Shown: in pieces, positions 13,601 through 25,600 of the stretch | How positions within the stretch are numbered: the first letter of the stretch is position 1 | Layout of the letters: every line of letters starts with the position of its first letter | Assembly (NCBI GenBank): GCA_916613615.1 | Contig: OU744726.1 | Location: 56,684,987-56,748,986, forward strand | Source: Steromphala cineraria | Taxonomy: Eukaryota > Mollusca > Gastropoda > Trochida > Trochidae | DNA length: 64,000 nt | Direction of reading: 5' to 3' | The notes under the pieces: model-generated | Database searches by the model: none | What the model saw: the letters and a program-made list of their open reading frames with translations, nothing else | Told to the model about the DNA's origin: nothing | Made by a program: the position numbers and the translations under genes

Positions 13601-16600
13601 GTTGAAGTGGATAAATCTCTATAGTATGGTTTAGGTGGAGTGGTATTGCTGGTCCTGTTGAAGTGGATAAATCTCTATAGTATGGTTAAGGTGGAGTGGT
13701 ATAGCTGGTCCTGTTGAAGTGGATGAATCTCTATAGTATGGTTTAGGTGGAGTGGTATTGCTGGTCCTGTTGAAGTGGATAAATCTCTATAGTATGGTTT
13801 AGGTTGAGTGGTATTGCTGGTCCTGTTGAAGTGGATAAATCTCTATAGTATGGTTAAGGTGGAGTGGTATAGCTGGTCCTGTTGAAGTGGATGAATCTCT
13901 ATAGTATGGTTTAGGTGGAGTGGTATTGCTGGTCCTGTTGAAGTGGATAAATCTCTATAGTATGGTTTAGGTGGAGTGGTATTGCTGGTCCTGTTGAAGT
14001 GGATAAATCACTTTAGTATGGTTTAGGTGGAGTGGTATTGCTGGTCCTGTTGAAGTGGATAAATCTCTATAGTATGGTTAAGGTGAAGTGGTATAGCTGG
14101 TCCTGTTGAAGTGGATAAATCTCTATAGTATGGTTTATGTGGAGTGGTATTGCTGGTCCTGTTGAAGTGGATGAATCTCTATAGTATGGTTTAGGTGGAG
14201 TGGTATTGCTGGTCCTGTTGAAGTGGATAAATCTCTATAGTATGGTTTAGGTGGAGTGGTATTGCTGGTCCTGTTGAAGTGGATAAATCTCTATAGTATG
14301 GTTAAGGTGGAGTGGTATAGCTGGTCCTGTTGAAGTGGATGAATCTCTATAGTATGGTTTAGGTGGAGTGGTATTGCTGGTCCTGTTGAAGTGGATAAAT
14401 CTCTATAGTATGGTTTAGATGGAGTGGTATTGCTGGTCCTGTTGAAGTGGATGAATCTCTATAGTATGGTTTAGGTTGAGTGGTATTGCTGGTCCTGTTG
14501 AAGTGGATAAACCTCTATAGTATGGTTAAGGTGGAGTGGTATTGCTGGTCCTGTTGAAGTGAATAAATCTCTATAGTATGGTTAAGGTGGAGTGGTATAG
14601 CTGGTCCTGTTGAAGTGGATAAATCTCTATAGTATGGTTAAGGTGGAGTGGTATTGCTGGTCCTGTTGAAGTGGATAAATCTCTTTAGTATGGTTTATGT
14701 GGAGTGGTGTTGCTGGTCCTGTTGAAGTGGATGAATCTCTATAGTATGGTTTAGGTGGAGTGGTATAGCTGGTCCTGTTGAAGTGGATAAATCTCTATAG
14801 TATGGTTAAGGTGGAGTGGTATTGCTGGTCCTGTTGAAGTGGATACATCTCTATAGTATGGTTTAGGTGGAGTGATATTGCTGGTCCTGTTGAAGTGGAT
14901 AAATCTGTATAGTATGGTTTAGGTGGAGTGGTATTGCTGGTCCTGTTGAAGTGGATAAATCTCTATAGTATGGTTTAGGTGGAGTGGTATTGCTGGTCCT
15001 GTTGAAGTGGATAAATCTCTATAGTATGGTTAAGGTGGAGTGGTATAGCTGGTCCTGTTGAAGTGGATGAATCTCTATAGTATGGTTTAGGTGGAGTGGT
15101 ATTGCTGGTCCTGTTGAAGTGGATAAATCTCTATAGTATGGTTTAGGTTGAGTGGTATTGCTGGTCCTGTTGAAGTGGATAAATCTCTATAGTATGGTTA
15201 AGGTGGAGTGGTATTGCTGGTCCTGTTGAAGTGGATGAATCTCTATAGTATGGTTTAGGTGGAGTGGTATTGCTGGTCCTGTTGAAGTGGATAAATCTCT
15301 ATAGTATGGTTTAGATGGAGTGGTATTGCTGGTCCTGTTGAAGTGGATGAATCTCTATAGTATGGTTTAGGTTGAGTGGTATTGCTGGTCCTGTTGAAGT
15401 GGATAAACCTCTATAGTATGGTTAAGGTGGAGTGGTATTGCTGGTCCTGTTGAAGTGGATAAATCTCTATAGTATGGTTAAGGTGGAGTGGTATAGCTGG
15501 TCCTGTTGAAGTGGATAAATCTCTATAGTATGGTTAAGGTGGAGTGGTATTGCTGGTCCTGTTGAAGTGGATAAATCACTTTAGTATGGTTTATGTGGAG
15601 TGGTGTTGCTGGTCCTGTTGAAGTGGATGAATCTCTATAGTATGGTTTAGGTGGAGTGATATTGCTGGTCCTGTTGAAGTGGATAAATCTGTATAGTATG
15701 GTTTAGGTGGAGTGGTATTGCTGGTCCTGTTGAAGTGGATAAATCTCTATAGTATGGTTTAGGTGGAGTGGTATTGCTGGTCCTGTTGAAGTGGATAAAT
15801 CTCTATAGTATGGTTAAGGTGGAGTGGTATAGCTGGTCCTGTTGAAGTGGATGAATCTCTATAGTATGGTTTAGGTGGAGTGGTATTGCTGGTCCTGTTG
15901 AAGTGGATAAATCTCTATAGTATGGTTTAGGTTGAGTGGTATTGCTGGTCCTGTTGAAGTGGATAAACCTCTATAGTATGGTTAAGGTGGAGTGGTATTG
16001 CTGGTCCTGTTGAAGTGAATAAATCTCTATAGTATGGTTAAGGTGGAGTGGTATAGCTGGTCCTGTTGAAGTGGATAAATCTCTATAGTATGGTTTAGGT
16101 GGAGTGGTATTGCTGGTCCTGTTGAAGTTAATAAATCTCTATAGTATGGTTAAGGTGGAGTGGTATAGCTGGTCCTGTTGAAGTGGATAAATCTCTATAG
16201 TATGGTTAAGGTGGAGTGGTATAGCTGGTCCTGTTGAAGTGGATGAATCTCTATAGTATGGTTTAGGTGGAGTGGTATAGCTGGTCCTGTTGAAGTGGAT
16301 GAATCTCTATAGTATGGTTTAGGTTGAGTGGTATTGCTGGTCCTGTTGAAGTGGATAAACCTCTATAGTATGGTTTAGATGGAGTGGTATTGCTGGTCCT
16401 GTTGAAGTGGATAAATCTCTATAGTATGGTTTAGGTTGAGTGGTATTGCTGGTCCTGTTGAAGTGGATAAACCTCTATAGTATGGTTAAGGTGGAGTGGT
16501 ATTGCTGGTCCTGTTGAAGTGAATAAATCTCTATAGTATGGTTAAGGTGGAGTGGTATAGCTGGTCCTGTTGAAGTGGATAAATCTCTATAGTATGGTTA

Positions 16601-19541
16601 AGGTGGAGTGGTATTGCTGGTCCTGTTGAAGTGGATAAATCACTTTAGTATGGTTTATGTGGAGTGGTGTTGCTGGTCCTGTTGAAGTGGATGAATCTCT
16701 ATAGTATGGTTTAGGTGGAGTGATATTGCTGGTCCTGTTGAAGTGGATAAATCTGTATAGTATGGTTTAGGTGGAGTGGTATTGCTGGTCCTGTTGAAGT
16801 GGATAAATCTCTATAGTATGGTTTAGGTGGAGTGGTATTGCTGGTCCTGTTGAAGTGGATAAATCTCTATAGTATGGTTAAGGTGGAGTGGTATAGCTGG
16901 TCCTGTTGAAGTGGATGAATCTCTATAGTATGGTTTAGGTGGAGTGGTATTGCTGGTCCTGTTGAAGTGGATAAATCTCTATAGTATGGTTTAGGTTGAG
17001 TGGTATTGCTGCTCCTGTTGAAGTGGATAAATCTCTATAGTATGGTTAAGGTGGAGTGGTATAGCTGGTCCTGTTGAAGTGGATGAATCTCTATAGTATG
17101 GTTTAGGTGGAGTGGTATTGCTGGTCCTGTTGAAGTGGATAAATCTCTATAGTATGGTTTAGATGGAGTGGTATTGCTGGTCCTGTTGAAGTGGATGAAT
17201 CTCTATAGTATGGTTTAGGTTGAGTGGTATTGCTGGTCCTGTTGAAGTGGATAAACCTCTATAGTATGGTTTAGGTGGAGTGGTATTGCTGGTCCTGTTG
17301 AAGTGAATAAATCTCTATAGTATGGTTAAGGTGGAGTGGTATAGCTGGTCCTGTTGAAGTGGATAAATCTCTATAGTATGGTTAAGGTGGAGTGGTATTG
17401 CTGGTCCTGTTGAAGTGGATAAATCACTTTAGTATGGTTTATGTGGAGTGGTGTTGCTGGTCCTGTTGAAGTGGATGAATCTCTATAGTATGGTTTAGGT
17501 GGAGTGATATTGCTGGTCCTGTTGAAGTGGATAAATCTGTATAGTATGGTTTAGGTGGAGTGGTATTGCTGGTCCTGTTGAAGTGGATAAATCTCTATAG
17601 TATGGTTTAGGTGGAGTGGTATTGCTGGTCCTGTTGAAGTGGATAAATCTCTATAGTATGGTTAAGGTGGAGTGGTATAGCTGGTCCTGTTGAAGTGGAT
17701 GAATCTCTATAGTATGGTTTAGGTGGAGTGGTATTGCTGGTCCTGTTGAAGTGGATAAATCTCTATAGTATGGTTTAGGTTGAGTGGTATTGCTGGTCCT
17801 GTTGAAGTGGATAAACCTCTATAGTATGGTTAAGGTGGAGTGGTATTGCTGGTCCTGTTGAAGTGAATAAATCTCTATAGTATGGTTAAGGTGGAGTGGT
17901 ATAGCTGGTCCTGTTGAAGTGGATAAATCTCTATAGTATGGTTAAGGTGGAGTGGTATTGCTGGTCCTGTTGAAGTTAATAAATCTCTATAGTATGGTTA
18001 AGGTGGAGTGGTATAGCTGGTCCTGTTGAAGTGGATAAATCTCTATAGTATGGTTAAGGTGGAGTGGTATAGCTGGTCCTGTTGAAGTGGATAAACCTCT
18101 ATAGTATGGTTAAGGTGGAGTGGTATTGCTGGTCCTGTTGAAGTGAATAAATCTCTATAGAATGGTATATGTGGAGTGGTATTGCTGGTCCTGTTGAAGT
18201 GGATAAATATCTATAGTATGGTTTATGTGAAGTGGTATTGCTGGTCCTCTTGAGGTGGATAAATCTCTATAGTATGGTTTAGGTGGAGTGGTATTGCTGG
18301 TCCTGTTGAAGTGGATACATCTCTATAGTATGGTTTAGGTGGAGTGGTTTTGCTGGTCCTCTTGAAGTGAATAAATCTCTATAGTATGGTTAAGGTGGAG
18401 TGGTATAGCTGGTCCTGTTGAAGTGGATAAATCTCTATAGTATGGTTTAGGTGGAGTGGTATTGCTGGTCCTGTTGAAGTGGATAAATCTCTATAGTATG
18501 GTTTAGGTGGAGTGGTATTTATTGCTGGTCCTGTTGAAGTGGATAAATCTCTATAGTATGGTTTAGGTTAAATGGTATAGCTGGTCCTGTTGAAGTGGAT
18601 AAATCTCTATAGTATGGTTTAGGTGGAGTGGTATTGCTGGTCCTGTTGAAGTGGATAAATCTCTATAGTATGGTTTAGGTGGAGTGGTATTGCTGGTCCT
18701 GTTGAAGTGGATAAATCTCTATAGTATGGTTAAGGTGGAGTGGTATAGCTGGTCCTGTTGAAGTTGATAAATCTCTATAGTATGGTTTATGTGGAGTGGT
18801 ATTGCTGGTCCTGTTGAAGTGGATGAATCTCTATAGTATGGTTTAGGTGGAGTGGTATTGCTGGTCCTGTTGAAGTGGATAAATCTCTATAGTATGGTTT
18901 AGGTGGAGTGGTATTGCTGGTCCTGTTGAAGTGGATAAATCTCTATAGTATGGTTAAGGTGGAGTGGTATAGCTGGTCCTGTTGAAGTGGATAAATCTCT
19001 ATAGTATGGTTTATGTGGAGTGGTATTGCTGGTCCTGTTGAAGTGGATGAATCTCTATAGTATGGTTTATGTGGAGTGGTATTGCTGGTCCTGTTGAAGT
19101 GGATAAATCTCTATAGTATGGTTAAGGTGGAGTGGTATAGCTGGTCCTGTTGAAGTGGATAAATCTCTATAGTATGGTTTAGATGGAGTGGTATTGCTGG
19201 TCCTGTTGAAGTGGATGAATCTCTATAGTATGGTTAAGGTTGAGTGGTATTGCTGGTCCTGTTGAAGTGGATAAATCTCTATAGTATGGTTAAGGTGGAG
19301 TGGTATAGCTGGTCCTGTTGAAGTGGATGAATCTCTATAGTATGGTTAAGGTGTAGTGGTATTGCTGGTCCTGTTGAAGTGGATAAATCTCTATAGTATG
19401 GTTTAGGTGGAGTGGTATAGCTGGTCCTCTTGAGGTGAATAAATCTCTATAGTATGGTTAAGGTGTAGTGGTATTGCTGGTCCTGTTGAAGTGGATAAAT
19501 CTCTATAGTATGGTTAAGGTGGTGTGGTATTGCTGGTCTGG
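7627..19541. repeat. 56-bp satellite array, right block
   Basis: About 213 further units of the same 56-bp repeat, continuing in register from the transposon target duplication. It shows a large higher-order repeat: rare markers recur exactly 4312 bp apart (77 units). Examples are CGTATGG at 8471 and 12783, CACTTTAG at 8521 and 12833, GGATACATC at 10529 and 14841, and GAAGTTAAT at 11812 and 16124. A 1848-bp (33-unit) spacing follows (16124 and 17972). The duplicated blocks are not identical (for example TGGCATTG near 12803 against TGGTATTG near 8491), which argues against a simple assembly duplication. The array stops about 50 bp from the stop codon of the minus-strand cadherin gene. Confidence 0.97.
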
Positions 19542-19593
19542 TAAAGGTGAGGAAAACGCTGGCCGTGTCAGAAAAGGAAGTCGTCAGTGTGGT

Positions 19594-19672
19594 TTAGATG
19601 GAGAAGTAACTGCCCTCTTTGGTGGAGACAGGAGCGATCTGCGGGTAGGCTTGACACCCCTCACACTCCAAC
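19594..19672 (-). CDS. Cadherin gene exon 10: cytoplasmic tail and stop
   Basis: Acceptor GCGTCCAG|, phase 2, completing Arg803. It encodes LECEGCQAYPQIAPVSTKEG then SYFSI and a TAA at 19594-19596. The phase match and the open frame to a natural stop support it; the exon is short, so it is less certain than the others. The 56-bp satellite begins about 50 bp downstream. Confidence 0.75.
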
Positions 19673-22600
19673 CTGGACGCAGAAAGCACACGTTGCATCA
19701 TACAATACAGAATAAGGGCAAGATTAAGGGTTTGTCGTTTCTTTTAGTTAAAGACAAAACCTATGTATTGCAAAACATAACTGGGGCTAGTTTGTTTCTA
19801 ATCAGCTCATCACCATCAAAAACAAGGACAAGGCGATTTAGAGGACGATGTATTCGTAACGTAACACGATACCGATGATGCGGCGATGTCTAAGACTAAA
19901 AGGGGTTCAGATACCTGACGTTTACACTCATCACTGGGGATCCATTTGCAGTTTCAAGAGGCAAAATGCGGAGATTTCATTTAGGGACGTTTTATGCAAC
20001 AGTACACTATCACTTTCACAAAATAACACAACAATGGTTTAGTAGAACACCAACAAATTCTCAACATTAATCAACATTTCCTCAAACATGTATAGATAAT
20101 ATTAGACATGTACATCGTCTTTTACGTAAACACACAGTAGCAATATCTCCTTAGTTCAATATATATGCGTGTCACGGGCTTCACATTTTACCATCAGTAA
20201 ATACTTGGGAACGAGGTGCTGTATTCTAGCTGTCAGTGAAATGACTGGTTTTGCCAAATGACAATTGGGTGATGCCACATCCCAATCAGCCAAGTATAGC
20301 ACCTACCTGTCAGGTCTGACGTAGACGGGAGTCCTCTTGTGGCAGATGATGAGGCAGACACTGATGAGCAGACAGAAGCCGAGGATTCCCACCATCGTCT
20401 GGAGCAGCAGCACTCCATCACTGGACTCACACCCGGCACTCAGAGTCTCAGGACTGCCGCCAGTCCTCTCCCACCTGTCTCTCTCCTCGCTACTTGCTTC
20501 CCCGTGTACTGGCGTCGTTTTACTATCTTCCTCATTATCATCTATATTGTTCTTCTTCATGATCTTGCTTTTAGGGGTATATTCTGGAGCTTGGGTGATG
20601 CTGTTGCTACCATGTGGCTTTGTTTCCTTTGTCTTCTCAACATTCTTAGGTACAACTGTTGCACTGACGACTGTTTCTTTGACTAAATCAGCATTGTTGG
20701 CAGAAAATACATCAGTGACTGAAGTTGTATCTGAACAATTTACAATACTTTTAATTGCAAGTGTTGTCTTTTCTTGATTTTTAACCTCAATTATACCAGT
20801 AATCGTGTAAAAGATTTTTCTTTCGAGAACGATAATGTTGCCGACAAGATGAAGATGTTCTGTTACAACAGTGTCGGTGCGGACCATGGAGGCTACTGTA
20901 TCGTTGAGCGGGGAGTGCTCCACCCGCAACTGGAGACTGACCCAGCCAGCCACGGCACGGGACTGGGCTCCCAGGTCGCGTGCCTCCACCTGCAGTCGGA
21001 CAGTGCAGTTCGGACACTCCGGGACGGGGTCAGCTAGCAACAACCTGCCTGTGTCAGCGTCAACTTCGAATGTTCCATTCAACAGACATACAGAATCTGA
21101 AAAAGAAAGAAAGATATCTAAGTCAAAAGGCCTTACTCATTGCATCAATTATGAACTTTGATATTCCCGGCCCATCACTGCACTGAGGTATATCCGAAGC
21201 ATGAGTAAACATTTTGAAGGATTCGTGAAAAACCGTTTTGGAGGACTTGACAGGTATAGCCCTTTTATTGCACTGACGGATGCATGGACCGCGCAACGAA
21301 ATAAATACCTTTGGTTTCCTTCAGGTTATAATTAAAGAGTCACTTGCATCAAATAAGTAAACCTTGCTGACTGAACAGATTGATGAGGGACGGAAAAAAT
21401 ACCACACATAAAGCCCTAAACCCATATCGCCTTTGAGGCCGATAAGCTTAACATTCAGTCAAATATGCGTTAGAGAAAACAGCAAAGTATTTCTTAGAAT
21501 TAAAAAAAACCTTGATCCACAGAGAGAAGCCGGTACTTGATTTGACCATCTTGACCCGCGTCCCTATCTGTGGCTAGAAGGGTAGGAGTTGCTTCCCCGG
21601 ACCCTTGTGTATGGGCGAAGGTGAGGTCGGGATGTGAGCTGTTCCCATGGCCCGCCCAGACAGGCCCGTACTCGTTCAAAGGCTCCACCTATACAACAGT
21701 GGACATCAAACTATACAGTGAACGATCTACACTTCTGTTTTGTGTCTGCTTGTGTTTGCTAGTGTAGAGCATATTATCACGTTACCTGCACTGTGATGGT
21801 GGCTGTGCCAGTGTTCTGTCTGCCGTCCCGCGCCTCGTCCACAGCTAGGACCAAGATGTAGTGCCGCAGATCCACCCCGGACTCATCGCAGTCTAGCAGA
21901 CTAGAGTTGACCAGCAAGGATTTACCGTCCAGCCAGAAGCCGCGGACTGGGCGCAGGAGAGACAGCGTCACATTCTCACCGTCTCTGTCGTCTGGGTCCC
22001 TCACGCTGAACTTCACTAATGATTTCACTGTGAGGGAAACAAAACCAACCCGTTATTATAATTAATTTAAATGTACTCGTTTGAGGGGTCGGTTTATTTT
22101 GCATTTGAACGTACATGTATGACATTTGTTAATGTCTTTCTCAGACAAATGTGCTGTCATCAAGAGTTAAACAAGTGAGAAAACAAACCGAGTAAGTGTA
22201 CCATAGAGACCGACAGCTTGCGACAGTACCGTCATTAAGATGTTTGGTGACGTCACTGTCCTGCCATGACAATGGTAACTGGACAAAGTCTTATGTTCAC
22301 TTGTGCAAATTTCAGATAATGCAGTAGTTATATATATGTTATAAACATATGTAAATGTGTATTTTTGCCCTCTCAAACCGTCATTGTGGTGTCTGTCTAT
22401 AGAAACTACTCACCCCCTTCTCCCCCCTCTCTGACTGTCACATTGTAGTCCCGCTGTGAGAAGGAGGGCGGGTTGTCGTTGATGTTGTACACGGTTATGT
22501 TGAAGCCGCGCACTGTCTTGTGTTGAGCTGCATCCCTGACGGCGAGACTGACCCCCAGAAGCAGCGTCTGCTGGTTCATCTTGTCTAGATCCAGCCCCTT

Positions 22601-25600
22601 CCGCACGTACAGCACCCCTGTCTGCGGGGCCACCGTGTAGTACAGCGCTCCGAAACCTACAGACAACTCACTTGCACAATGCATTGCCATCATCATGTTG
22701 GGAGATAAATGTGACTAACGCTAATCTTGGAGGAGAAATTACCGTTGCCAAATAATCAAGGTTCAAGTGGTATTTTTTACCTTAAACGGGACATTTTTCA
22801 CTGATGTCGAGTGCTTTTAGGTACATGTAAGCGTTATTCTGTCAATTTGAAATGTAAAATTGGCAGACGCAAAGACATATAATATAATATAAGAAAAAAA
22901 TATATAAGACATTAATATACATGGTATATGTAGAATTTTGACTTCTGTTATGAACACTCAAAGGGTTTTGATACATTACCAGAATGACAAAGGTGCAATA
23001 AAGATACTACATTATACTTGAAGTCGCCACTACGACAGGAAATTGCTACAGTTCCAACCTGAGAGCGAGTATGTGAGTTTGTCGCCGGTATCCACGTCAT
23101 GGGCGGAAGTTATAGCTCCCACCACAGAGCCGACCGGAAGCTCCTCGGGGACTCGAACAGGGCGGATACTGCCGATTTCCGGGTATTTGTCGTTGACATC
23201 CGTCACCACAACAATGAGCACCGCTGTCACCATGTTTAAATCGTCTTTAGCTCTACAACACGCGGGCCTCAACTTGTTACACGCAGTACCAGCTGCAATA
23301 GCTATCTTAGATGACGTAACGAGGAGAAGTCAATGAATTCATTGAACTCAAAATACTGTACTTGACTAAAATAATGATTTTGCATTTACTTTTCTATATT
23401 ATCAATTGTAAACTCGAAACACTCAGCCCAGTTGTCCGTGAGGCAGTCTACGCCTTTAAGATAGAAGTCATCCAATTGGTCACTCAGCCAGACTCTGAGT
23501 TGCATGTCTTCAGTTCATCCTCAGATAAAAGCTAGCCTATACTAAGTAGCTAGCTTACACTATGTGGAGAGTGTAGAGTGAGACCCCGCGTATACTATGT
23601 AGCTAGCTTACACTATGTGGGGAGTGTAGAGTGAGACACAGCGTATACTGTATAGCTAGCTTACACTATATGGAGAGTGTAGAGTGAGACACAGCGTATA
23701 CTATGTAGCTAGCTTAAAATATGTGGAGAGTGTAGAGTGAGACACAACGTATACTATGTAGCTAGCTTACACTATGTGGAGAGTGTAGAGTGAGACACAA
23801 CGTATACTATGTAGCTAGCTTACACTATGTGGAGAGTGTAGAGTGAGACACAGCGTATACTGTATAGCTAGCTTACACTATTTGGAGAGTGTAGAGTGAG
23901 ACACAGCGTATACTGTATAGCTAGCTTACACTATGTGGAGAGTGTAGAGTGAGACACAGCGTATACTATGTAGCTAGCTTACACTATGTGGAGAGTGTAG
24001 AGTGAGACACAGCGTATACTGTATAGCTAGCTTACACTATGTGGAGAGAGTAGCGTGAGATACAGTGTGTACTATGTAGCTAGCTTACACTATGTGGAGA
24101 GTGTAGAGTGAGACACAGCGTTTACTGTATAGCTAGCTTACACTATGTGGAGAGAGTAGCATGAGACACAGCGTATACTGTATAGCTAGCTTACACTATG
24201 TGGAGAGTGTAGAGTGAGCCACAGCGTAAACTATGTAGCTAGCTTACACTATGTGGAGAGTGTAGAGTGAGACACAGCGTATACTGTATAGCTAGCTTAC
24301 ACTATGTGGAGAGTGTAGAGTGAGACACAGCGTGTACTATGTAGCTAGCTTACACTATGTGGAGAGTGTAGAGTGAGACACAGCGTATACTGTATAGCTA
24401 GCTTACACTATGTGGAGAGAGTAGCGTGAGATACAGTGTGTACTATGTAGCTAGCTTACACTATGTGGAGAGTGTAGAGTGAGACACAACGTATACTGTA
24501 TAGCTAGCTTACACTATGTGGAGAGTGTAGAGTGAGACACAGCGTGTACTATGTAGCTAGCTTACACTATGTGGAGAGTGTAGAGTGAGACACAGCGTAT
24601 ACTATGTAGCTAGCTTACACTATGTGGAGAGTGTAGAGTGAGACACAGCGTATACTGTATAGCTAGCTTACACTATGTGGAGAGTGTAGAGTGAGACACA
24701 GCGTGTACTATGTAGCTAGCTTACACTATGTGGGGAGTGTAGAGTGAGACACAGCGTATACTGTATAGCTAGCTTACACTATGTGGAGAGAGTAGCGTGA
24801 GATACAGTGTGTACTATGTAGCTAGCTTACACTATGTGGAGAGTGTAGAGTGAGACACAACGTATACTGTATAGCTAGCTTACACTATGTGGAGAGTGTA
24901 GAGTGAGACACAGCGTGTACTATGTAGCTAGCTTACACTATGTGGAGAGAGTAGCGTGAGACACAGCGTATACTGTTTAGCTAGCTTATACTATGTGGAG
25001 AGTGTAGAGTGAGACACAGCGTGTACTAAGTAGCTAGCTTACACTATGTGGAGAGAGTAGCGTGAGACACAGCATGTACTATGTAGCGAGCTTACTAGCT
25101 ATTTTGAGAGTGTAGAGTGAGACACAGCGTATACTGTATAGCTAGCTTACACTATGTGGAGAGTGTAGAGTGAGCCACAGCGTATACTTTGTAGCTAGCT
25201 TACACTATGTGGAGAGTGTAGAGTGTAGAGTGAGACACAGCGTATACTGTATAGCTAGCTTACACTATGTGGAGAGTGTAGAGTGAGACACAGCGTGTAC
25301 TATGTAGGTAGCTTACATTATGTGGAGAGTGTAGAGTGAGACACAGCGTGTTCTATGTAGCTAGCTTACACTATTTGGAGAGTGTAGAGTGAGACACAGC
25401 GTATACTGTAGGGCAAACTGACCGAGGTTCGGACACCACCCAAAGTCGCCCGAACTTCGGACACTTTTGATTAGAAGCTGACGAAGTTATACGTGCAATA
25501 TCTACATGTCATTTGTTTCAGAATGTTTCTTTGCAATTTGTCTTGATATATATTTCTCTTGATAAGCATTTTATTATCGTACCTATTTCCCAACTTACTT

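Noticed and set aside
1..19541. CRISPR-like array of short repeats
   Set aside because: Units are contiguous 56-bp tandem copies with no unique spacers, in a eukaryotic genome.
19468..19878. 136-codon plus-strand open frame
   Set aside because: It begins inside the satellite, lies antisense to cadherin exon 10 and its acceptor, and has no recognisable domain.
20297..20309. Cadherin ending at the TAG after PDR
   Set aside because: That TAG is part of a consensus donor (ACAG|GTAGGT), and a phase-matched exon with a natural stop lies 634 bp downstream.
20337..20777. Plus-strand open frames over cadherin exon 9
   Set aside because: Antisense shadows of the real coding exon; the membrane-span and cadherin motifs are on the minus strand.
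23253..23292. Longer cadherin exon 5 starting at 23292
   Set aside because: The frame is open and an acceptor exists, but its phase does not fit exon 4, whereas 23252 gives a perfect phase and the canonical HIVAKDD strand.
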